Part shown: positions 54,697 through 62,394 of the stretch, one piece after another
How the letters are laid out: each line of letters begins with the position of its first letter
Numbering within the stretch: position 1 is the first letter of the stretch
Source of the DNA: Clostridium_S neuense
Lineage (GTDB): Bacteria > Bacillota > Clostridia > Clostridiales > Clostridiaceae
DNA: 64,000 bases
Assembly: GCF_045310695.1 (NCBI RefSeq)
Contig: NZ_JBJIAA010000001.1
Coordinates: 186,001-250,000 of the forward strand
Direction: 5' to 3'
Position numbers and translations under genes: made by a program
Notes under the pieces: model-generated
What the model was told of the DNA's origin: nothing
The model's input: only the letters and a program-made list of their open reading frames with translations
Database searches by the model: none

Positions 54697-55071
54697 CTAA
54701 TCCTCCTCAAATAATAAATCCATCATAGAATACAATTCTTTTTTAGAAATTCCAAGTGATTTGGCTGTTTCCCATGCCTCCAAAAGCTTTGTTTCCACCA
54801 TACGCCTCTTTGATTCCCTCAAAAGTTCAAGATTTTCTGGTGCTACAAATGATCCTTTTCCTGCTTTTGTTATAACAAAGCCTTCCGACTCAAGTTCATC
54901 ATATACTCTTCTAGTTGTAAGAACGCTAACATGTAAATCATTCGCTAGTGCTCTAATGGATGGAAGTGCTTCTCCATCTTCTAATTCGCCACTAATTATT
55001 GCATTTTTAATTTGTTCTTTTATCTGCTCATACAAAGGTTTATCTGATACATTTGAAATAATAATATTCAT
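54697..55071 (-). CDS. GntR-family regulator, YtrA type
   Basis: 124 residues; winged helix (KPLYEQIKEQIKNAIISG, LPSIRALANDLHVS, ESEGFVITKAGKGSF) plus a short helical tail. Heads the operon with the ATPase, permease and 27-residue peptide. Three direct ATACACA copies upstream (+ strand 55111-55135) may be its operator. Confidence 0.9.
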   Translation of the reverse strand: MNIIISNVSDKPLYEQIKEQIKNAIISGELEDGEALPSIRALANDLHVSVLTTRRVYDELESEGFVITKAGKGSFVAPENLELLRESKRRMVETKLLEAWETAKSLGISKKELYSMMDLLFEED

Positions 55072-55110
55072 TTGATTTTCTCTCCATCTTCGATACTGTT
55101 AATGTATGTA

Positions 55111-55135
55111 ATACACAGCATATACACAATACACA
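55111..55135. promoter_or_regulatory. Three direct ATACACA copies upstream of GntR-ABC operon
   Basis: ATACACA at 55111, 55122 and 55129 on the + strand, 40-65 bp before the GntR start. Spacing is 11 and 7 bp. Candidate operator. Confidence 0.35.
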
Positions 55136-55184
55136 TTATATATAAACACTATAACCTTGTCAACATTTTCTTGATACAAAAAAT

Positions 55185-55219
55185 AAAATTCCAAAAGGCA
55201 TTAAACCTTCTGGAATTTT
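55185..55219 (-). terminator. Terminator downstream of Bce-type operon
   Basis: AAAATTCCAAAAGG / CCTTCTGGAATTTT with one mismatch, 7-nt loop and a T-rich tail on the - strand. Confidence 0.75.
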
Positions 55220-55327
55220 ATTTTTTTGCAATTATTTCAAACAAACTTTCTTTATATTCATCTGGTGCATTTAAAATAAGTACTGGATTTTGATTAGTTA
55301 ATCCTATTTTTTTAAAATAGCATTCAT
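55218..55327 (-). pseudogene. Small frameshifted ORF after the Bce-type permease
   Basis: AGGAGGAAGG precedes an ATG at 55327. The frame reads MNAILKK and then hits TAG after a run of seven A. With one more A it would continue as IGLTNQNPVLILNAPDEYKE and on to about 36 residues, ending at the terminator. The good ribosome-binding site and a sensible continuation suggest a small real gene broken by a homopolymer slip, or a sequencing error. Family not certain. Confidence 0.45.
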
Positions 55328-55375
55328 AAAACCTTCCTCCTAAAATTCTAAAAACATTTTTTCCACCAGTAACAT

Positions 55376-57337
55376 CTATTGCCAACTATTTATCTGTTTA
55401 ACATACATTGCTTTTGCAAAACTAAAATAAATTATTTGAAGTAACAAATAGATCCCTACAATAATCATTAAATATAAGCTGAGGCTGGCTTGTAACATAT
55501 TACTGAGAGCTGCTATTGCAAAACTTGTGTGACTAACGCCTATAACAAAAGGCAAGAAAAAAATTATAAGGCACTGAAAACTCACTATTTTTTTCACTTC
55601 AGTTCCAGATATGCCTATCTTCTTCAAGGATATGAATTCTTGCCTATCCTTTTGAATTTCATTAAACAGCTTAAAATAAAGTATACTGCCTGTTGCTATA
55701 AAAAATAATATTGCAATAAAAGTTCCTATAAAGAAGAAGATCGACATACCTTTCATATTACTAGAAAATGATATTACCCTTTCTGTAAACTGAGCTTTCA
55801 TTTCTTTTGGTATCTCATTTTTTAGCTCACTAACAGCTTTTTCTGCTTTCATCCAATTTTTTATATTGTAACTATAATAAACGCTAAATTCTTCACCTGA
55901 AATTTTACTCTTAAGCAAACCAAATTCTTTGTCGTTAACTACAATTGTGTTAGTATTTATTTCATCTGCATTAATTACAGTACCTGCTGCTTCTTCAATT
56001 ATATTATATTTAAGACTTTTATCATCAACCTTTAGCTCCAAATGCTCATTATCCTCTGAAGTTTTAACACTTTTATTTCCTTCAAAGCTATGAGAATATA
56101 TAATTGCTTCTCCTTTTTTAAGTGAAAAGACTGGCTTTTTTTGCTGTTTTGCTAAAGAATTATAATCAGCATTAGACATAATATAAAATTGGTCTTTACT
56201 GTCACCATTGTTATACTTAAAAGCTTTATTTTTAAAAGGTGATGTACTAGTTCCATTTATAAGTATAACTTTATTTTTATATTCTATCTCGTTCCCGTAT
56301 TTGTCAAAAACTTTTTCAGCCTTTTTAGGCATTATTACCTTATGAGTATTTATCCCCCTCTCAATAAAACTTACGTCATGTGGAGAATTTAAAATCGTAT
56401 CATTTTCAATAGCTTTCTGAAATGAATACACACTAGCAGATGAAGTCAAAGTCACAGCTGAAAGTATTGACACAGCAAAAAGTATCTTTGCATTATCACT
56501 TAATTTATAAATCATTTGAGAAAGCGCTACCATATTAAGTCCTTTGTAAAAGAAATTCTTGTTATTTTGAAGCTTATTTGTAAAATATACACTAAACTGT
56601 GAATAAAGTAGGTAAGTTCCCCAAACCGTTAACCCTAAAATAGGAAACATAGTGAACACTATAGCCTGATATGAAAATGCTGCCATTAAATACCCAGCTA
56701 CAATAAGAACTATAGACAAAATTGCTTTCTTTTTTGAGAACTCTGGTACTGGTTTTGCAATTCTTGCTCCTTTTAAAAGCTGTATTATGTTATTATTCTT
56801 AATTTTATGGCTCACTATAAAGCCCATTCCTTGAAATAAAACTAAGAAACAAGCAATAGTTAAAGCTAAAGCCTTAAATGATATTGTTAGTGTAAGTTCT
56901 GAATCCAAGGCTAAAATTGCTGAAACTGCCATAAAAAATAATTTAGAAAATAAAATTCCAAGTAATAATCCTGTTAAAATTGAAAGTAAAGAAACAATAA
57001 GATTTTCAAGCATTACATATTTTCTTATTTCGCTTTTTGTAAATCCAAACATAGATAAAAGTCCAAATTCCTTTTCCCTGGATTTTAAAAAGCTTGAAAT
57101 AGAATAATTAGTAAAAACAAGGGTGAATACAACTATTACAAATTCACATAAAAGCATTATGTTTGACATAATTGCTCCCATTTGACCCATGGTCTTTACA
57201 TTCTTTATATTAGGACTATATATAAAATTTGCAAATATAAAGAATACCATTACCACAAAAGCATTGCTTAAATAATACATTATGAATTTATTTAAATTTC
57301 CTTTTATGTTTTTTAAAATAATACTACGCAAGGTCAT
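55376..57337 (-). CDS. BceB-type ABC permease (FtsX-like)
   Basis: 653 residues. FtsX-like permease with about ten membrane helices and the large extracellular domain between helices 7 and 8 (about residues 310-520) that defines peptide-antibiotic sensing and resistance transporters such as BceB/VraG. The N-terminus has KSREKEFGLLSMFGFTKSEIRKY, the usual coupling region; a second comes near the C-terminus (KDRQEFISLKKIGISGTEVKK). It overlaps the ATPase by 14 bp. With the kinase and regulator upstream it likely senses and removes a cell-wall-active peptide. Confidence 0.93.
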   Translation of the reverse strand: MTLRSIILKNIKGNLNKFIMYYLSNAFVVMVFFIFANFIYSPNIKNVKTMGQMGAIMSNIMLLCEFVIVVFTLVFTNYSISSFLKSREKEFGLLSMFGFTKSEIRKYVMLENLIVSLLSILTGLLLGILFSKLFFMAVSAILALDSELTLTISFKALALTIACFLVLFQGMGFIVSHKIKNNNIIQLLKGARIAKPVPEFSKKKAILSIVLIVAGYLMAAFSYQAIVFTMFPILGLTVWGTYLLYSQFSVYFTNKLQNNKNFFYKGLNMVALSQMIYKLSDNAKILFAVSILSAVTLTSSASVYSFQKAIENDTILNSPHDVSFIERGINTHKVIMPKKAEKVFDKYGNEIEYKNKVILINGTSTSPFKNKAFKYNNGDSKDQFYIMSNADYNSLAKQQKKPVFSLKKGEAIIYSHSFEGNKSVKTSEDNEHLELKVDDKSLKYNIIEEAAGTVINADEINTNTIVVNDKEFGLLKSKISGEEFSVYYSYNIKNWMKAEKAVSELKNEIPKEMKAQFTERVISFSSNMKGMSIFFFIGTFIAILFFIATGSILYFKLFNEIQKDRQEFISLKKIGISGTEVKKIVSFQCLIIFFLPFVIGVSHTSFAIAALSNMLQASLSLYLMIIVGIYLLLQIIYFSFAKAMYVKQINSWQ

Positions 57338-58091
57338 TGTTTTTTCCTCCTATAAGAGTAAGTGCATCCATAATTTCCTTAAAGAAAGCTTGGCGATTTC
57401 CACCTCTTACAATTTCCAAAAAGTACTTTCCGTCCTTAATCATTATAATTCGTTTACAAAAACTTGCTGAAAATGGATCATGAGTAACCATCATAATTGT
57501 AGCTTCATTTTCACGATTTAGCTTTTCCAGCGACTCCATAACATCTTCCGCAGCTTTTGAATCAAGATTTCCTGTTGGCTCATCCGCAAGTATCAAACTT
57601 GGATTGTGAATTAACGCCCTCGCACAGGCTGCTCTCTGCTGCTGACCTCCTGAAGTTTCATATGGCCTTTTTTCTAAAATCTTCTCTATATTTAGTATCT
57701 CTGCAATACTTTGAACCCGTTTTTCTATTTCACTAACTTTCATCTTATCCATTACAAGTGGAAGTATTATATTTTCTTTTATTGAAAGTGAGTCAAGTAA
57801 ATTAAAATCTTGAAATATAAACCCCAATTCATTTCTTCTAAATAAAGCAGCTTTCTTATCATCAAGATTTGATATATTAGTCCCATTTATAAAAATTTCT
57901 CCTGAAGATGGAGTATCTATTGTTGCAAGAATATTTAAAAGAGTACTCTTTCCACTTCCCGAAGGTCCCATAACCCCTACGAATTCTCCTTTTTCAACAT
58001 TTATATTAAACTTATCAAGAGCTTTTACTTTTAATCCGCCTCTTTTATCTCCATAAACTTTAGTTATATTTTCTGCTTTTAATACTGACAT
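57324..58091 (-). CDS. BceA-type ABC ATPase
   Basis: 255 residues: Walker A (GPSGSGKSTLLNIL), Q-loop (FIFQDFNLLDSLS), signature (TSGGQQQRAACARAL), Walker B (LILADEPTGNLDS), switch His (VTHDPFSA). MacB/BceA class by sequence. Follows the kinase gene by about 140 bp and overlaps the permease gene. Confidence 0.94.
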   Translation of the reverse strand: MSVLKAENITKVYGDKRGGLKVKALDKFNINVEKGEFVGVMGPSGSGKSTLLNILATIDTPSSGEIFINGTNISNLDDKKAALFRRNELGFIFQDFNLLDSLSIKENIILPLVMDKMKVSEIEKRVQSIAEILNIEKILEKRPYETSGGQQQRAACARALIHNPSLILADEPTGNLDSKAAEDVMESLEKLNRENEATIMMVTHDPFSASFCKRIIMIKDGKYFLEIVRGGNRQAFFKEIMDALTLIGGKNNDLA

Positions 58092-58227
58092 TTACAATTC
58101 CTCCAAACTTTATATTACATACACACTAAATTCATTGTTAACTGTGAATTGTGCTCTGATTTACCTCTATTATAAAAAAAATAGAGAAACCAATGTATCG
58201 ATTTCCCTTTCAAACACAAATTTAATC

Positions 58228-59289
58228 TTACAATGTTGAAAGATTAAATATACTTTTATTCTTATAAAACTCAATAGAAAAAACAGCACCCTTTCCTTCT
58301 TCCGATTTTACATTGATGCCATGACCTAATTTATCACATATTCTTTTTGCAAGATACATTCCCATCCCCGTAGATTCATCTGTTTTTCTTCCATTCTTAC
58401 CAGTAAAAAAGGCATTAAATACTCTTGTTAAATCCTCTTTTGGTATTCCTATACCTTCATCTTTTATAGACAATATAATTTTTGAAGCTTCTTCTACAAT
58501 ATCAAAAGTAATATGCTTATTTTCCCCTGCCTTAGCTCTAGAATACTTTATAGCATTTACTACTATCTGATTTATAGCAAAAGAAATCCACTTTCTATCT
58601 GTTTCTACTGCTATATTTTCATTATTAATTATCTTAGGGAAAATATGATTTCTTATTAGAGATTTTTTATTTTCGTTAATAACTTTTCTAACAATATCTA
58701 TTATATCAAGCTTTTCTACGTTAAAATCACCATTAAACTCATTAAGCCTTGCATTGTACAGCATCATATCAAGGCCATGCTGAAGTTTTTCATTTTCTTC
58801 CGCTATGCTTTCGAATAATTTTTTATTTTCTTCATTCACTTCATCTTGAAGTATAAGATTAATAACTGATACAGGTGTTTTCATCTGATGTACCCATTGA
58901 TTTACAAAATATATGTACTGCTTATGTTCTTCCTCATAATTTACTGTTTTATTATTGCAAATTTTGTATAACTTAATTAGAATCTTTTTAAATGCAGCCT
59001 GCTCTTCAGTATTAGGAGTTCCTAAGTTTAATATATAATCTAAATCATCCTCTGAATTTAATATTCTATTTAGCTGGCTTTTAAAGCTTTTACTTTTATA
59101 ATAATCATATATTAAAAATACTATAAACAAAAATAATGAGATTAAAAAGGCATAAACTACATTGCCTTTTGAAAACTTAACTTTATTTATTATTAAAGAC
59201 AAATACATTATTAAAATGACTAATGCATTACTAAAAAAATAAACTACCATATAAGACAATTTATCCTTCAAAAAATCCTTTAACTTCAC
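58228..59289 (-). CDS. BceS-type intramembrane-sensing histidine kinase
   Basis: About 353 residues. Two membrane helices near the N-terminus with only a few residues outside, as in kinases that take their signal from a BceAB transporter. The H-box lies in VNQWVHQMKTPVSVINL, typical of this class, and the ATPase domain shows AINQIVVNAIKYS, DEGIGIPKEDL and GMGMYLAKRICDKLG. The start is put at GTG 59289 (MKLKDFLKDKLSY); the frame upstream to 59322 comes from a repeat. A family-C/B composite repeat separates it from its response regulator. Confidence 0.9.
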   Translation of the reverse strand: MKLKDFLKDKLSYMVVYFFSNALVILIMYLSLIINKVKFSKGNVVYAFLISLFLFIVFLIYDYYKSKSFKSQLNRILNSEDDLDYILNLGTPNTEEQAAFKKILIKLYKICNNKTVNYEEEHKQYIYFVNQWVHQMKTPVSVINLILQDEVNEENKKLFESIAEENEKLQHGLDMMLYNARLNEFNGDFNVEKLDIIDIVRKVINENKKSLIRNHIFPKIINNENIAVETDRKWISFAINQIVVNAIKYSRAKAGENKHITFDIVEEASKIILSIKDEGIGIPKEDLTRVFNAFFTGKNGRKTDESTGMGMYLAKRICDKLGHGINVKSEEGKGAVFSIEFYKNKSIFNLSTL

Positions 59290-59304
59290 TTGCTCACCCC
59301 ATAT

Positions 59305-59575
59305 ATAGATAAACCGCTTCAACTATTTAAATTCATGTGCACCATAATGCCCAGAAGACGGCATTTTAGTACAAATAAATTTCAAGTTTCAGAGTGGTTT
59401 ATCTTTAAAGATAGACAACTTAGAATATTAAAATTAGCTGAATTCTGTTTTGGAACATGTTGGTTATATGAACATATATCAGTTGACAATGGACAATTGA
59501 CAGAGGACAGTGTCTGAGAGAAGCGAAAGATAAATCATCCTTAACTGTCAATTGTCCTCTGTCAACTATCCACTG
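59305..59575. repeat. Composite repeat: family C copy 2, 74-bp block, family-B element 4
   Basis: 59305-59391 matches 48479-48562 (inverted). 59409-59482 matches 9297-9370 (inverted). 59480-59575 is a short family-B hairpin with TTGACAR heptad arms around GAGAAGCGAAAGATAAATCA. It fills the space between the response regulator and kinase genes. A long frame through the first part (from 59290) has no ribosome-binding site and is not called. Confidence 0.82.
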
Positions 59576-60271
59576 TTATAAATTCCAGTTATTTATCAGT
59601 TTGTATCCCTGTCCTCGTTTAGTTTCAATAGCATTTTTAATTCCTATGTCTTCTAATCTTTTTCTAACCCTCGTCATATTAACAGACAAAGTATTATCAT
59701 CAACAAAATCCACATCATTCCATAATCCTTCTAATAAGGTTTCTCTAGAAACAATCCTATTTATATTTTTCAAAAGTAAGTATATTATCTGAAATTCCTT
59801 ATTGCTAAGTTCCAAACTTTTGTTTTTATATTCTATGGTATTTTGATCTATATGTAAAAATAATCCACTTACCTCAAATATATCACTACTTCCACTTTCA
59901 GCATAACTTCCATAAACTCTCCTTATAACTCCCTTTATTTTTGCAAGAAGAACATCATAAGAAAATGGTTTTGTTATATAGTCATCACCACCGTTTTCGA
60001 TTGCCATAACCTGATCCATATCAGAATCCCTCGCAGATATAAATATTATAGGAACATTTGAAATTGTTCTTATATCCCTACACCAATAAAAACCATCAAA
60101 TACGGGTAAATTTATATCCATAAGAATAATGCTTGGATTGCTTTTTACAAATTCTCCTTTTACATTAGAAAAATCACCTACAGTATATGTTTTATATCCA
60201 TACTTCTCAAGATGATTTTTTATAAGGCTCGTTATCTTTTTATCATCTTCAATTATCATTACACTGTACAT
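59576..60271 (-). CDS. OmpR-family response regulator, BceR type
   Basis: 231 residues: receiver with VMIIEDDKKIT, phospho-acceptor in ILMDINLPVFDGF, and ITKPFSYDVLLAKI; winged helix with SNKEFQIIYLLL and NTLSVNMTRVRKRLE. Upstream member of a regulator-kinase-ATPase-permease unit, with a repeat inserted after it. Expected to induce the transporter when the peptide is sensed. GGGGAATAATGT precedes ATG 60271. Confidence 0.93.
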   Translation of the reverse strand: MYSVMIIEDDKKITSLIKNHLEKYGYKTYTVGDFSNVKGEFVKSNPSIILMDINLPVFDGFYWCRDIRTISNVPIIFISARDSDMDQVMAIENGGDDYITKPFSYDVLLAKIKGVIRRVYGSYAESGSSDIFEVSGLFLHIDQNTIEYKNKSLELSNKEFQIIYLLLKNINRIVSRETLLEGLWNDVDFVDDNTLSVNMTRVRKRLEDIGIKNAIETKRGQGYKLINNWNL

Positions 60272-60364
60272 ACATTATTCCCCTTTAGTTCATAATACTT
60301 TTATTGTATCACACTTCATTTATATGGATAAACTAATTTAAACACAAATTATAGGAGGGATTTT

Positions 60365-60781
60365 ATGACGCTAAATATTCCAGCCACCACTAAAAGAGTA
60401 GAACTGCATACTAGTAAATGTACTAACCAAAGAATTAGAAAAGAAACTCTAGATAATATCTCAAGCTATACTAATAAATCAAATGAAGAAATTCTAGCTA
60501 GAATAAATGAGTTAAATAAAGAATGGGATATTGAAAGATTACTTGAAACCAATGCAGCAGCTGTTGTAATTTTAGGCACTGTACTTGGATTTACGGTAAA
60601 TAAAAAATGGTTTGTCATTTCTGGAATAGCAGGAGGTTTTCTATTACAGCATGCCATCAAAGGTTGGTGTCCACCAGTACCTATTCTTAGGCGGTTAGGT
60701 GTTAGAACTTCTTCAGAAATAAATTATGAAAAAGAAGCCTTAAAGGAAATGCGAAGGAACAATGCTGAAGGAACAGTTTAA
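60365..60781 (+). CDS. DUF2892-type membrane protein with repeat-encoded tail
   Basis: 138 residues. An N-terminal soluble part (about 1-55) precedes a YgaP-like DUF2892 two-helix membrane hairpin (NAAAVVILGTVLGFTVN, FVISGIAGGFLLQHA) and the closing GWCPPVPILRRLGVRT. The last ten or so residues (MRRNNAEGTV) are translated from the left end of a family-A repeat. AGGAGGG precedes ATG 60365. Function unknown. Confidence 0.8.
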   Translation: MTLNIPATTKRVELHTSKCTNQRIRKETLDNISSYTNKSNEEILARINELNKEWDIERLLETNAAAVVILGTVLGFTVNKKWFVISGIAGGFLLQHAIKGWCPPVPILRRLGVRTSSEINYEKEALKEMRRNNAEGTV

Positions 60782-60944
60782 AAAACTCTAATAAATCTTG
60801 GTAAAAAAATCATAAAATATCTTAGAATTTTATGATTTTTTTACCTTAGATTTATAGAATTTTTTTAATGTGACAAAGCATTGTTCCTTCGCTCCCACAG
60901 TAAGTACAAGAAAAAAATTCCTCCGTACCTACGGAATTTTAGGT
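60751..60944. repeat. Family-A palindrome 5 at DUF2892 gene 3' end
   Basis: Palindrome 60751-60892 (GCGAAGGAACAATGC to GCATTGTTCCTTCGC), shorter in the centre than other copies, with side hairpin on the right (CTCCGTACCTACGG). Both changed positions in the end (AAGGAAC versus AAGTAAC) are mirrored in the other arm. Confidence 0.85.
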
Positions 60945-60997
60945 GTGAATCTTTATAACCAATTAAATTTTTATAATATATTAATATTGATTTTTAT

Positions 60998-61489
60998 TTA
61001 GCTCCAAAAATCCATGTGAGATATATCTACCTTTTCTTTTGCATTTACGCTTATATCAAATTTACCACTTGCTTTTTCACCAGCAATTCTAATTGTATAT
61101 TCCCCATCTCTAGGTGTAGTAAATTCTATGTTTCCTTTATCACTTGTTTCATTCTTTTTTGCCACAATATTATACTTAGAATCTAAAACTACAAGATAGA
61201 ACCTTCCAGCTCCAATCTTTGTATTATCACTAATATTTATTTTATTTCCTTTACTAGATGTAAACTTCATAAAAGACCATCTGCCATCAAACTTTTTAAA
61301 GTCAAATTTTTTAATATTTCCGCTATCTTCACCATTTCCATCATACACTTCAAAGCTTTTTTGACTTTCACCATTACCTGATAAATATGCATTTGAATCA
61401 ATATTAGATAAATGATATTTATATATTAAAATTCCTACAGCCATAACAATTATTATGCATCCCAAAATCAACTTTCTTATATTTTTCAC
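60998..61489 (-). CDS. Predicted secreted/anchored protein of unknown function
   Basis: 163 residues. An N-terminal basic and hydrophobic segment (MKNIRKLILGCIIIVMAVG) is a signal or anchor. The rest looks like a small beta-sandwich, with a closing half (GEYTIRIAGEKASGKFDISV) recalling bacterial pre-peptidase C-terminal-like or carbohydrate-binding sandwiches. No catalytic motif is recognised. Monocistronic, convergent with the DUF2892 gene. Confidence 0.6.
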   Translation of the reverse strand: MKNIRKLILGCIIIVMAVGILIYKYHLSNIDSNAYLSGNGESQKSFEVYDGNGEDSGNIKKFDFKKFDGRWSFMKFTSSKGNKINISDNTKIGAGRFYLVVLDSKYNIVAKKNETSDKGNIEFTTPRDGEYTIRIAGEKASGKFDISVNAKEKVDISHMDFWS

Positions 61490-61669
61490 TTCTTACACCC
61501 TCATTTCTAAAACATACTCAAATACTATTATACATTATTTGCAAGCAGCAATCCATTATTGAAACTCTACAATTTATTTACATTAATTCATTACAACTTG
61601 ATATACCAGCAAATTGTATGGCATAATTAAAATAATTAGTTAAATTTTAAAATAATGCTCACAATTTAT

Positions 61670-61682
61670 GTGCTTTAAGCAC
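61670..61682. promoter_or_regulatory. GTGCTTTAAGCAC palindrome before the TetR gene
   Basis: A perfect 13-bp palindrome ending just before the AGGAAAGGTG box of the regulator; candidate autoregulatory operator. Confidence 0.45.
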
Positions 61683-61704
61683 CAGGAAAGGTGTGATTAA
61701 TTTT

Positions 61705-62265
61705 ATGTCTGCATCACTTGTTACTAAAAATGCATTGGCTAGTTCCCTAAAATCACTTATGCAAAAATATCCCATAAATAAAATATCAGTAAAAATGGTC
61801 ACTGATAAATGTGGTGTTACTAGACATACCTTTTACAACCATTTTCATGATGTTTATGAATTACTCGCATGGATATTTGAAAATGAGGTCATTGATGAAC
61901 TTGATGAATATTGCAGTTTATCTAACTGGAAAAAAGGAATTTTTATTGTTCTTAAATATACCTTAGACAATAAAATCATTTGTTCTAATACTTGCAACTC
62001 ATTAGGCCGTGAGCATCTTGAAATGTTTTTAACAAATACCTTTAACAAAGTATTATCTGGTGTCATATCAGATATAACTAAAGACATGAAGGTAGATGAA
62101 AAAATCAAAAATGAAGTTAGTGAATTTTTCTCATATGCTATATCAGGTGAATTTTTGCACTGGATTAATAGCGGCTTAAAAGAAAAAGAAGAAGATATTG
62201 CTGACAGAATTGAAATAATGTTAGATGGAACCATCCTTAGAATAATGAAAGCTAATAGCAAATAA
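61705..62265 (+). CDS. TetR-family regulator (DhaS-like)
   Basis: About 186 residues. The N-terminal helix-turn-helix (ALASSLKSLMQKYPINKISVKMVTDKCGVTRHTFYNHF) is followed by the C-terminal helical domain of the small DhaS/YbiH-type TetR group. The start is ATG 61705, 11 bases after AGGAAAGGTG; GTG 61693 lies inside that box. It sits 129 bp upstream of oleate hydratase on the same strand, so it may respond to fatty acids and control that gene. Confidence 0.85.
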   Translation: MSASLVTKNALASSLKSLMQKYPINKISVKMVTDKCGVTRHTFYNHFHDVYELLAWIFENEVIDELDEYCSLSNWKKGIFIVLKYTLDNKIICSNTCNSLGREHLEMFLTNTFNKVLSGVISDITKDMKVDEKIKNEVSEFFSYAISGEFLHWINSGLKEKEEDIADRIEIMLDGTILRIMKANSK

Positions 62266-62394
62266 TTTACACACTTTATTGAATTTGTGCAATTTTTTCA
62301 CAGATTCTTTTTTTGTTCATTGAATATCATTCCCGAAAAAATTAATATAGAGATAACAAACACATATGCTTAGTTTAGAAAGGAAGAGATATTT

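Noticed and set aside
59290..59517. 75-codon frame on the + strand between regulator and kinase
   Set aside because: It is wholly composed of repeat sequence, with no ribosome-binding site; kept as a repeat only.
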